Shown one piece after another: positions 1 through 8,302 of a stretch of DNA of 64,000 nt (position 1 is the stretch's first letter; each line of letters opens with the position of its first letter). A program made the translations under genes and the position numbers. The notes below the pieces were generated by a model. It was not told the origin of the DNA, ran no database searches, and was given only the letters and a program-made list of their open reading frames with translations. The stretch is from contig JACDNV010000012.1 in NCBI GenBank assembly GCA_017656425.1, forward strand, positions 1-64,000, in the 5' to 3' direction. The stretch comes from Candidatus Neomarinimicrobiota bacterium (GTDB lineage: Bacteria; Fidelibacterota; UBA2242; B5-G15).

Positions 1-2
1 TT

Positions 3-308
3 ATGTCTTTTTGTGAGGTATATTATATACATGAAGAGTTTGATGATGTAATAGTATTCCCTCCTCTGTTTTATATACCAAAAAATAAAGAGAGAGAACT
101 TCTAGAAATACTTAAAAAGAAAAGCATGGAAGATGATATTAAATATGAAATGTTAGAAAATAAATATTCGAAAGAGATAGAAAGACTGGAACATTATGGA
201 CTTATAGTAAGGGAACTGGATAGATCGACGGGAAAATTTAGCAGAATAAATATAACTAATAGAGGAATTTTATACTTAGAACTTACAAAGGAGGAAGGAT
301 ATGTATAG
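3..308 (+). CDS. Winged-helix-like protein upstream of cmr4 (possibly 5'-truncated)
   Basis: Product unrecognised. The visible 101 residues are rich in Lys and Glu. From about residue 55 (IERLEHYGLIVRELD, then INITNRGILYLEL) they look like the recognition helix and wing of a winged helix-turn-helix. The frame is open to the left edge, so the ATG at 3 may be internal and this may be the C-terminal end of a longer protein. The stop lies 8 bases inside cmr4, so the two are translationally coupled and this belongs to the Cmr operon. cmr3 would be a common neighbour here, but I see no RAMP glycine-rich motif. A CARF-HTH or other CRISPR ancillary protein is an inference from context only. Confidence 0.55.
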   Translation: MSFCEVYYIHEEFDDVIVFPPLFYIPKNKERELLEILKKKSMEDDIKYEMLENKYSKEIERLEHYGLIVRELDRSTGKFSRINITNRGILYLELTKEEGYV

Positions 309-1254
309 AAAGTTTTCACCATTAATTTTAATTGCAGAAAGTCCTATCCATGCAGGTAGCGGTTCTGAGTTGGGAATTGTGGATTTACCAATACAGAGGG
401 AAAAATACACAAATTTCCCGAAAATTGAAGGATCAGGACTTAAAGGATGTATAAGGGAGGCTTTTAGGTTTTCTAAAAAGGAAGCAAATGTAGAGTCTTC
501 TCTAGAAAATATGAGTAATGATGATCTTATATCTCTGGTATTTGGTCCAGAAGAGGGAGATGCGCACGCTGGTTCAATTGCTTTTACTGACGCTAAAATT
601 TTATTATTCCCTGTAAAGTCTTTAAAGGGTGTTTTTGGCTGGATTACTTGTCCGATGGTTTTGAATAGGTTTGTTGAAGATATGAAATTTGCTGACAAGG
701 TAGATAGTATAAAGGAATGGAATTTAGAAAAAATCAGGTATACAGTACCGGAAGATTCGGACCTTGTTATTTTTGGAGATAGAATTGTTCTTGAAGAGTT
801 TACTTTTAAAATAGAAAAAAGTAATAAGACAAGCAAAGTAGCAAGCATACTTTCTAATATTGTTTTTAATGAAGATACGGCATATGAGTATTGGAAGGAT
901 AAGTTAAGGAAAAACCTTGTAGTACTATCTGACGATGACTTTCAACAATTTGTAACACATTCAACTGAGGTCATTACCAGAACAAAGATTGATTCTGAAA
1001 CTGGTACTGTTCAAAGTGGTGCACTTTGGACGGAAGAGTATCTACCTCAAGATAGTATTCTTTATTCAATTGTAATGACTACACCTGTTAGAGTTAAAGA
1101 AGAGAAGAAAGGGCCCTTTAAAGGAGAGAATCCAGATGAAGAAGCAGAGAAAGTTATGAATTTCTTCAAATTGAAAGTACCTGAGGTCATTCATCTTGGT
1201 GGAAACCAGACCATAGGAAAAGGTATTGTAAGAATAAAGCTATTGGAGGATTAA
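301..1254 (+). CDS. cmr4: Cmr4, type III-B CRISPR RAMP backbone subunit
   Basis: Cas7-like backbone subunit of the Cmr complex, which binds crRNA and cleaves complementary target RNA at 6-nt intervals. The N-terminus carries the family signature: SPIHAGSG at about residues 14-21, then VDLPIQRE, then a PKIEGSGLKG glycine-rich segment. Asp28 in VDLPIQRE is the expected position of the catalytic aspartate of the thumb loop. At 317 residues it is family length. The start has a strong AAGGAGG site just upstream (287-294) and overlaps the preceding ORF by 8 bases. cmr5 follows within 2 bases. Cas10 and Cmr1/Cmr3 are not in the window and would be expected to the left. Confidence 0.95.
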   Translation: MYRKFSPLILIAESPIHAGSGSELGIVDLPIQREKYTNFPKIEGSGLKGCIREAFRFSKKEANVESSLENMSNDDLISLVFGPEEGDAHAGSIAFTDAKILLFPVKSLKGVFGWITCPMVLNRFVEDMKFADKVDSIKEWNLEKIRYTVPEDSDLVIFGDRIVLEEFTFKIEKSNKTSKVASILSNIVFNEDTAYEYWKDKLRKNLVVLSDDDFQQFVTHSTEVITRTKIDSETGTVQSGALWTEEYLPQDSILYSIVMTTPVRVKEEKKGPFKGENPDEEAEKVMNFFKLKVPEVIHLGGNQTIGKGIVRIKLLED

Positions 1255-1255
1255 A

Positions 1256-1669
1256 ATGGGTGAGAAAGGGAATATTATATATAAAATTGAAAAAGGGAGA
1301 GCGGAGTTTGCTTATAAATGTGTTGAGGATGTTATAAAAAAATCTGATCAAAAGAAGAAAAAAGAATATCAATCTCATGTAAAAAGAATTCCACAGATGA
1401 TACTTTCAAATGGGCTTGGGCAAACACTTGCTTTTATTAAGGCCAAATCTAAAAAAGGGAATTCTTATGATTTAATTTACAAGCAATTAACTGACTATAT
1501 GAAAAGTGATTGTACTTCTAGAATATCTATGCCAGATAATGAATCGGATTTAATAGAATGGGTTATCTCTTGTGATTCAATTGATTATAGATATATTACT
1601 CAGGAAGTAATTGCATTTTTAGGCTGGCTCAGAAGATTCGTAGAAGGATTGATAAAGGAGGATAATTAA
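1256..1669 (+). CDS. cmr5: Cmr5, type III-B CRISPR small subunit
   Basis: Small, largely helical Cas11-type subunit that forms the inner filament of the Cmr effector and helps hold target RNA. The 137 residues show the family's helical pattern: an N-terminal segment with RAEFAYKCVEDVIKK, a central RIPQMILSNGLGQTLAFIKAK (the most recognisable Cmr5 stretch, around residues 44-64), and a C-terminal EVIAFLGWLRRFVEGL. It sits between cmr4 and cmr6 in the usual order, with a GGAGG site in the end of cmr4. It has no enzymatic motif, as expected. Confidence 0.93.
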   Translation: MGEKGNIIYKIEKGRAEFAYKCVEDVIKKSDQKKKKEYQSHVKRIPQMILSNGLGQTLAFIKAKSKKGNSYDLIYKQLTDYMKSDCTSRISMPDNESDLIEWVISCDSIDYRYITQEVIAFLGWLRRFVEGLIKEDN

Positions 1670-1672
1670 ATA

Positions 1673-2704
1673 ATGAATATAAAAAAGAGAATAGAGGAAT
1701 CCTCTAGGAATTATAAATTTTTTAATTGTAGGGATACATCTGAAATTCTCTATTCTTTGATTAATATGAAAATAGTGCGGAATGGGAGAAAGATAGATTG
1801 GTTTTATGAGTTTCCTCAAAGTTTTGAGAAAAATATCCATCTTCTTTTTGGTAGATTGATACCAAAAAGCAGTATTTCTGAAAATGAAAATAAGGATAAG
1901 TATCTGGAGCTTGTTATAAGAGAATTTGATAAAATGAAAAATAGTATTATACCCAGGATAGTGGCAAGACAGAAAAGGGTCATAAATCATTTGAAATATT
2001 CAGGATATGAGAGTAAGAATTTTGTTCTTTTATGTCCCTGGAGACTTGTCATTGGCCTTGGATCTTCTCATCCACAGGAAACATCTATGACTTTTCATCA
2101 TATTTATGGAATACCGTATATACCTGGAAGTGCGATAAAAGGAGTTACAAGATATTGGTTATTATTGAAAATTTATGAGGAAATTGGTTTAACTTATTTT
2201 GGACAGATAAAATCTCTTGAAAATATTCTTGAATCAGCTGAATTGAATAATAAAGATGAAAGGCTGGATGAATGGGATTTTGAAAAAAAGTTTAGGGTAG
2301 AGGAAATCAAAAGGGATAGAGATGAGACATCATTAAAATTTTATGATTTTTTAAAGCAAAGACAGGATTGTATTAAAGAATTTCAGAATATTTTTGGTAC
2401 TCAGAATCATAAGGGTGAAATAATATTTTTTGATGCTTATCCAATAGAAGAAGTAAACCTTAAAGTTGATATAATTAATCCCCATTATTCAAGCTATTAC
2501 GATGGGAAAGAACCACCAGCAGATTGGCAGGATCCTGTACCTATTAAGTTTTTAACAGTTGAAAATACGAAGTTCCTATTTCATCTTGCAAGTAAAGAAA
2601 ATAATTTGCTACAAAAGGCTGAAAACTACCTTAAAGAAGCTGTCAAGGAATACGGAATTGGGGCTAAAACTTCTCTTGGTTATGGAATTTTTAGAGAAGA
2701 ATAA
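1673..2704 (+). CDS. cmr6: Cmr6, type III-B CRISPR RAMP subunit
   Basis: RAMP-fold subunit that caps the 3' end of the crRNA in the Cmr complex. Motifs visible: LVIGLGSSHP (about 123-132), the GIPYIPGSAIKGVTRYW region typical of Cmr6 (about 145-161), and a C-terminal glycine-rich loop, GIGAKTSLGYGIF. At 343 residues it is near the long end for the family, with a Lys/Glu-rich insert in the middle. The start follows an AAAGGAGG site 11 bases upstream. It is the last gene of the module; no adaptation genes (cas1/cas2) and no array follow within the window. Confidence 0.94.
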   Translation: MNIKKRIEESSRNYKFFNCRDTSEILYSLINMKIVRNGRKIDWFYEFPQSFEKNIHLLFGRLIPKSSISENENKDKYLELVIREFDKMKNSIIPRIVARQKRVINHLKYSGYESKNFVLLCPWRLVIGLGSSHPQETSMTFHHIYGIPYIPGSAIKGVTRYWLLLKIYEEIGLTYFGQIKSLENILESAELNNKDERLDEWDFEKKFRVEEIKRDRDETSLKFYDFLKQRQDCIKEFQNIFGTQNHKGEIIFFDAYPIEEVNLKVDIINPHYSSYYDGKEPPADWQDPVPIKFLTVENTKFLFHLASKENNLLQKAENYLKEAVKEYGIGAKTSLGYGIFREE

Positions 2705-3153
2705 TGCCTACCCCTCTATGCCCCTACAACAGGTTTCCAAAATTTAGAGATTAAGATTGCGTAAAGGTTGTTGTAAGTAGTAATTTAGGCAGTTGGGGGG
2801 AGTGTCCATTCAGATGAGAAATTGAAAAAAGCGAGCAAGCTATCAAGCCAGTCTCTATGAGACCCTCCGAAGGAGTTCTATCGAACCTTCGGGGCAAGCC
2901 AGCAAGCAAGTAAAGTTGTATTGCTATTTTTGAGGAAAATATAACCAGTGAACAAGCTAACAAGCTTGCAAGCCTTTAAGCCTGCTAGCTATTAATGTTT
3001 TAAGCCTACTTATTTTGATTAAAAAAGCAGGGTGTGTAAAACACTGGAGGAAAACTTCATTACCCAATACCAAAGATATAAAATTGTATTATTCTACATG
3101 AAAGATTACATTTTGATTGTGAATGTATTTTGGTAAATATAATAGGGGAGGGG
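2705..3153. repeat. Gene-free region with two adjacent hairpins and decayed CAAGC repeats
   Basis: Non-coding stretch after the Cmr operon. GTCTC-TAT-GAGAC at 2851-2863 is a perfect inverted repeat. It is followed at 2867-2892 by a second hairpin, CCGAAG(GA)GTTC-TATC-GAAC-CTTCGG, with a two-base bulge. Around them, (C/T)AAGC units recur roughly ten times between 2836 and 3005, several as CAAGCC or CAAGCT. This resembles a REP-like or degenerate dispersed repeat, not a CRISPR array: no unit reaches 20 bases and spacing is irregular. A T-run terminator is absent. The right part (3006-3144) shows nothing I can name. Confidence 0.5.
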
Positions 3154-3960
3154 ATGTATGAGAATCAATTCATCAAATCTTTTTATTTCTTCAATGATTT
3201 TTTCCTTATTTTTATGGTATCTTCGTGTTCAATCATAGTGGACTCTGTGATTAGAGGTGTTGAAAAGGGTGTAAGTCAGACAGTTGAAAAGAAAGTTGAA
3301 GAAGCTGTTTATTCCGGACTTGCTCCGAAGAGCGATATACCTAAACCTGCGACTGCACAATGGGGGCGATTTATGGCTTTGCAGGCACAGGTGCTTTTTT
3401 CATATACCTTTTCACCAGGTGGTTATTGGGTAGGTAAGATAGTATTTAGTCCAGGAGAATATGTTAAATATGAAATGTCTGAAAATGATGGATCAAAGGT
3501 TATTATTGAAAAAGCATTTTTAAAGAAACTTGACAATAGAAACCGATGGTGGAGAATTTCGTGGGTAAGCGGTGATGAGACATGGATATATGAAGCTTTA
3601 CTCTCACCCGCTGAACAAAGAATTGTTCGCCTGAGAGCACGCGATACTAATAGGAATGAGGGTGAGGTACCTATCATCGAAAAGATTGTATATATACAGC
3701 CAGCAAAGATTACAGATGAAAGTATACAGGGTGCTACTGTTGGAAAGGAAGTAGTTGAAACGCCTGCTGGTAAGTTTGAATGCGATTATGTGGTATTCGT
3801 GTCTGTTTCCAGTGAAGGCAAGATTGAGTGGTGGATAAATGACAGTATACCCGGGGGTGTTATTAAATACATGTTGACTGATAATGAAGGAAAAGTTGCC
3901 TGGTCAGCTGTGCTAAAGGAATATGGTAAAGGTGCAACTATTGTTCTGGAATCATATTAG
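3154..3960 (+). CDS. Uncharacterised lipoprotein
   Basis: Unrecognised. Starting at the ATG at 3154, the protein opens with a hydrophobic stretch ending VSSC, a plausible lipobox, so it is likely a lipid-anchored envelope protein. A GGGGAGGGG run lies just before this ATG. An in-frame TTG at 3130 is possible but has no ribosome site. After the signal comes a short amphipathic helix (VEKGVSQTVEKKVEEAV), then about 190 residues of alternating hydrophobic and polar residues with many Trp/Tyr, suggesting an all-beta domain. It stands alone between two gene-poor stretches, so context gives no function. Confidence 0.7.
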   Translation: MYENQFIKSFYFFNDFFLIFMVSSCSIIVDSVIRGVEKGVSQTVEKKVEEAVYSGLAPKSDIPKPATAQWGRFMALQAQVLFSYTFSPGGYWVGKIVFSPGEYVKYEMSENDGSKVIIEKAFLKKLDNRNRWWRISWVSGDETWIYEALLSPAEQRIVRLRARDTNRNEGEVPIIEKIVYIQPAKITDESIQGATVGKEVVETPAGKFECDYVVFVSVSSEGKIEWWINDSIPGGVIKYMLTDNEGKVAWSAVLKEYGKGATIVLESY

Positions 3961-4442
3961 TTATTTCCAAAACGTTATATTATTCTGATGAAATAAATAC
4001 TGATTTGTGGGTAAAGCTTTTCAATATTTCCATAGAAAATTCAGGATTACATAAAGAACTAAAAAGAATAGTAAAATGGCGAGGGTAATCTGCATACCAG
4101 GTGACAATCTTATTATTGAATTTCGTTTTTTTCTTTTCTTCTTTATTTTTCTTCTATTAGAACTTCCATTATCCATTTTAATAAATTTCCCTGCATTTTC
4201 TATTTTTAATACATATAAAACTTAGAAAATAAGCCTGTCTAAAAACCATCTTATAATTATTAATATAAAGTGAAAATAACATGTTGAATTTAAAATTATC
4301 TTTTAAATATCAAAAGATAATATCGTCTTTTTAAATTAATCGTGGATGTAATCACTTTCTTTATCGATATTATTTTTAATAATTGAAAATATTGAAATAT
4401 AAGTTTAATTTCACTGTCAATAAAATCATTGTGAGGGAGGCT
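3961..4442. other. Gene-free AT-rich stretch
   Basis: About 480 bases without a supportable gene. The sequence is very AT-rich, with homopolymer T and A tracts. I see no long inverted repeat, terminator or recognisable promoter. An open frame runs back from the downstream acetylesterase to 4383 but has no ribosome site and reads as low-complexity Lys/Ile/Asn, so I treat it as non-coding. Confidence 0.5.
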
Positions 4443-6455
4443 ATGAAGCGAGCGATTTTTTTCATTATAATCTCAATTCTATTATTGATCATATCATGTC
4501 CTAAGAAAGAAATCAAAAGTTTTGAAATTGCTCCGGTTTTCTCTGACAATATGGTTCTGCAGAGAAATATGGAAGTAAAAGTTTGGGGTTGGGGTAGTCC
4601 AGGTGATAAAGTAGTGGTTGAAATTGCAGGTCAAAGTTATGAGACAGTTGTTAATAAGAATGGTGAGTGGTCAGTAAATTTAAATAGAATGAAGGAAGGT
4701 GGACCGTTTGTACTAAAAGCGTTTTGTGGGAAGGATACAATCTCAGTGAAAAATGTAATGATTGGTGAGGTGTGGTTGTGCTCAGGTCAATCCAATATGG
4801 AGATGCCTCTAATTGGCTTTCCACCGAAGGATACCATTAAAAATGCTCAAGAAGAGATAAAAAATGCCGATTATCCTGAGATAAGGTTATTGACGGTAAA
4901 TCGCCATGTATCATTTGCTCATGAATATAAATTTTCAGGACAATGGAAAGTATGTAATCCTGAGAATGTTAGGAATTTCAGTGCCACTGCCTATTTCTTT
5001 GGAAGAGAGTTGTATGAGAATTTAGGTGTTCCCATTGGACTGATTAGTTCCAGCTGGGGAGGTACTCCTATAGAAGCATGGACGGGTGCTAATTGCCTAT
5101 CCAGTGTTGAGGGATTTGAAGATATAGTAGATCGGATTGAAAAAGGCAGCAATGAATATTTTGTGCTGAAGAATTGGTGGGAAAAATTGAAGAAAATAAA
5201 TGTGCCGTCTGATGATACCTTCTGGGCAAATCTAGACCTTAACTATGAATTATATATCGATGAAAAAACAGAAGGATGGTATGAGATAGATCTGCCCACA
5301 CTATGGGAGAGTTCCGATCTTGGTGAGTTTGATGGAGTCGTATGGTTTAAGAAAATTGTTAATCTGCCATCAGAATGGATGGGAAAGAAGCTTGTCATTG
5401 AACTTGGTCCAATTGATGATATGGATAGGACGTTTTTTAATGGATTCGAGATTGGAAGAATTGAGAAAATGGGATACTGGCAGGAAAAGAGGAGATATGA
5501 AATCCCGGCAGATATTGTAAGAAAGAACAATGTAATTGCTGTTAGAGTAATAGATACCAGAGGAGGTGGCGGAATTTATGGTTCAAAGGAAGATATGAAA
5601 ATATATCCATTAGACAACCCGAATGATTACATTTCAATTAGTGGTGCATGGTACTATAAACCTGTTGCGGAATTTGTGAACAATACCTTATATGTATTTG
5701 GTAAGGGAGATAAATCTTTTGAATCCAGACCGAAGTTAACTCTAAATCTTACCCCGTACACTCCATCGACGCTTTTTAATGGGATGATCTATCCTCTTGT
5801 AAGATTTCCAATAAGAGGCGTTATATGGTATCAGGGTGAGTCAAATGTTGGTAATGCCAGTAAATATTTTTCACTTTTTTCTACAATGATTAATTGCTGG
5901 AGAAAATTCTGGGGTTATGATTTCCCGTTTTATTTTGTTCAAATAGCTCCGTACAACTATGGTGGGGGGTCGCAGTCTCAACTGCTTAGGGAAGCTCAGT
6001 TAAAAACAATGCTGGCGGTTGAAAACACAGGTATGGTTGTTACAACCGATATAGGAGATGATGAAAATATCCATCCAGCTAATAAGCAGGACGTTGGAAA
6101 AAGACTTGCATTATGGGCACTTGCAAAGACATATGGATTTATGGACATTGTTTGCTCGGGTCCAATATACGAAAGAATTGAGATTGAAGGTGATAAAATC
6201 AGAGTATTTTTCAAATATGCAAGGAATGGGTTGATATATAAACCAGAGGATGGGAAATCTTATTTCCAGATAGCTGGAGAAAATAGGGTGTTTTATCCTG
6301 CTGAGGTGAAAGTTGAAGGTAACACTTTGATTGTCTTTAGCGATAAAGTCAAGAATCCAGTAGCAGTCCGATATGGATGGTGCAATACTCCACATGCGAC
6401 TATATTCAATAAAGAAGGGCTACCTGCTTCTCCATTCAGGACAGATAGCTGGTAA
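4443..6455 (+). CDS. Sialate O-acetylesterase family lipoprotein
   Basis: SGNH-hydrolase-type esterase expected to remove acetyl groups from sialic acid or other acetylated sugars on glycans outside the cytoplasm. The ATG at 4443 follows AGGGAGG and gives a signal peptide ending LIISC, a lipobox. Family hallmarks: FSDNMVLQRN near the N-terminus, GEVWLCSGQSNMEMPL with catalytic Ser117, a middle insert (roughly residues 260-400) resembling a galactose-binding jelly roll, then GVIWYQGESN and IHPANKQDVGKRLA, which carries the expected Asp/His catalytic region. At 670 residues it is normal for this family. It suggests scavenging of host or environmental polysaccharide. Substrate specificity cannot be read from sequence. 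Confidence 0.9.
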   Translation: MKRAIFFIIISILLLIISCPKKEIKSFEIAPVFSDNMVLQRNMEVKVWGWGSPGDKVVVEIAGQSYETVVNKNGEWSVNLNRMKEGGPFVLKAFCGKDTISVKNVMIGEVWLCSGQSNMEMPLIGFPPKDTIKNAQEEIKNADYPEIRLLTVNRHVSFAHEYKFSGQWKVCNPENVRNFSATAYFFGRELYENLGVPIGLISSSWGGTPIEAWTGANCLSSVEGFEDIVDRIEKGSNEYFVLKNWWEKLKKINVPSDDTFWANLDLNYELYIDEKTEGWYEIDLPTLWESSDLGEFDGVVWFKKIVNLPSEWMGKKLVIELGPIDDMDRTFFNGFEIGRIEKMGYWQEKRRYEIPADIVRKNNVIAVRVIDTRGGGGIYGSKEDMKIYPLDNPNDYISISGAWYYKPVAEFVNNTLYVFGKGDKSFESRPKLTLNLTPYTPSTLFNGMIYPLVRFPIRGVIWYQGESNVGNASKYFSLFSTMINCWRKFWGYDFPFYFVQIAPYNYGGGSQSQLLREAQLKTMLAVENTGMVVTTDIGDDENIHPANKQDVGKRLALWALAKTYGFMDIVCSGPIYERIEIEGDKIRVFFKYARNGLIYKPEDGKSYFQIAGENRVFYPAEVKVEGNTLIVFSDKVKNPVAVRYGWCNTPHATIFNKEGLPASPFRTDSW

Positions 6456-6529
6456 TATTTTTGTCCGATAACAATTGATTTGTAGTGAGAGGTAATTTTT
6501 TATCAAAATAGAGTAGAAAGGAGATTATC

Positions 6530-8203
6530 GTGTGTAATTTTCTAAACTTAGATAATACTTTTATAAAATCTCTTACGTTAGTATTGATACTAATGTTTTT
6601 ATTTTCCTGTTCAAAAAAGATAATAACAAGTTTGGCTAAAAGGGAATATGTAGAGCATCAGTTAAAAAGATTGTCACCAGTACATATTAAGTTTGATCGG
6701 AATTCGGCTACAGAGAATGATATTAAGGTAATTAGAAAATTAGCTGAAGCTGCAAAAATAATCGATGAGCTATTTCTACTACAGGTTTATGAGAATAATC
6801 CAAGGATCAAAGGAGAATTGGAAGGAAATCCTGAATATGCACCTTACCTTGAATTGTTTAATATTATGTTTGGTCCATGGAATAGAATTGATGGGGATAA
6901 ACCATTTATTAATAATATTGAAAAGCCACTCGGTGCGGCTTATTATCCTGAAGATATGAGTAAAAAGGAATTTCTGAACTATATCAAGGAAAATCCCGAT
7001 CAGCGAAAATTATTTGAATCCAATTTTACAGTAATCAGAAGGCGTAATGTTATGCTGGTTGCCATACCCTACCATGAATATTACAGAGATAAAGTTGAAT
7101 CAATTGCAAAGCTTCTAAAAGAAGCTGCAAGCATAACCAATGATTCGAGCTTGAAAAAGTACCTGAACCTGCGTGCTAAAGGGTTTCTTACTGATGATTA
7201 TTATGAAAGTGATTTAGCCTGGATGGATCTGAATGGGAATCTTGAGGTTGTTATTGGTCCATATGAGGTATATGAGGACAAACTCTTTGGTTATAAAGCA
7301 GCTTATGAGGCTTTTATCTGTGTTGTTGATAAAGAAGAGAGCGAAAAACTTAAGATTTTTCAAAATTATATTTTTGAGCTTGAAAATAATCTGCCGATAC
7401 CAGATAAATATAAGAGTTTTAAAAAAGGTAAATCCTCACCTATAAAAGTGGTTAATGAAGTATTTTCTGCCGGTGATACAAAAGCTGGCATACAAACAAC
7501 TGCATTTAATTTGCCAAACGATGAAAGGGTACGTAAAGCTAAGGGCTCTAAGAAGGTAATGTTGAAGAATATAGCTGAAGCAAAATACGAAAAATGCTGG
7601 ATTCCTATTGTTCAGAGGATTTTGGCAGAGAAGCCTCTTCAAAATGTTTCATTTGATGCATATTTTAACCATGTCTTACTGCATGAGATTAGTCATGGGC
7701 TGGGACCTGATTATATTAAGGTTGATGGAAATAATCGGATTACCGTCAGGAATAAATTAAAAGAACTGTATCCTATGATCGAAGAGTGTAAAGCTGATGT
7801 ACTTGGTATATATAATATGATTTACTTAATAGATAAAGGTGTTATCAAGGATATTAGCGATTATCAGGCTTTTTCAACCTATCTTGGAGGTATGTTCAGG
7901 TCAATTAGATTCGGTATTGATGAAGCTCATGGTGGCGGAGTGTTGATACAGTTCAATTATCTAATGAAAAAAGGTGCTATAAGTGTCAATAGAAACGGTA
8001 AGTTAGATTTTGATATGGATAGAATGAAGGAAGGAATAAGGTCTCTGGCAAATGAATTACTAGTAATTCAGGCGGAGGGTGACTATAACAGAGCGAAAAA
8101 TTTTATTAATACATACAGGGTAGTTACGCCACTGGTCAAAGATATATTAATAAAGCTTGAAGATCTGCCGATAGATATTAAGCCGATATATCCTAAATTA
8201 TAG
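6530..8203 (+). CDS. M49-like zinc metallopeptidase lipoprotein
   Basis: Likely secreted, lipid-anchored zinc peptidase distantly related to dipeptidyl-peptidase III (family M49). The GTG start is chosen because AAAGGAG lies 7 bases upstream. The signal peptide ends FLFSC (lipobox). The zinc site is visible as HEISH (385-389), followed about 30 residues later by EECKAD (418-423), matching the HExxxH...EECRAE layout of M49. Classical DPP III has six-residue HELLGH; here the motif reads as plain HExxH followed by GLG. At 557 residues it fits. The function is peptide trimming at the cell surface or in the periplasm, by inference. Confidence 0.75.
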   Translation: MCNFLNLDNTFIKSLTLVLILMFLFSCSKKIITSLAKREYVEHQLKRLSPVHIKFDRNSATENDIKVIRKLAEAAKIIDELFLLQVYENNPRIKGELEGNPEYAPYLELFNIMFGPWNRIDGDKPFINNIEKPLGAAYYPEDMSKKEFLNYIKENPDQRKLFESNFTVIRRRNVMLVAIPYHEYYRDKVESIAKLLKEAASITNDSSLKKYLNLRAKGFLTDDYYESDLAWMDLNGNLEVVIGPYEVYEDKLFGYKAAYEAFICVVDKEESEKLKIFQNYIFELENNLPIPDKYKSFKKGKSSPIKVVNEVFSAGDTKAGIQTTAFNLPNDERVRKAKGSKKVMLKNIAEAKYEKCWIPIVQRILAEKPLQNVSFDAYFNHVLLHEISHGLGPDYIKVDGNNRITVRNKLKELYPMIEECKADVLGIYNMIYLIDKGVIKDISDYQAFSTYLGGMFRSIRFGIDEAHGGGVLIQFNYLMKKGAISVNRNGKLDFDMDRMKEGIRSLANELLVIQAEGDYNRAKNFINTYRVVTPLVKDILIKLEDLPIDIKPIYPKL

Positions 8204-8302
8204 AAGTGCTTACCAGTGTAATAATTGTTTGTGCTATTATATTTAAAAATTTAACTTAAATTAATTTTATTTTTGAAATTGTAGGCATATCAGGAATTAT
8301 CA

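Noticed and set aside
276-848. 190-codon minus-strand ORF opposite cmr4
   Set aside because: Antisense shadow of a well-supported gene, with no domain and no ribosome site.
2751-2963. 70-codon minus-strand ORF
   Set aside because: It is produced by the hairpin and CAAGC repeats, has no ribosome site and no domain; not a gene.
2705-3129. Possible CRISPR array next to cmr genes
   Set aside because: No direct repeat of 20 bases or more with regular spacers; the short CAAGC units are irregular.
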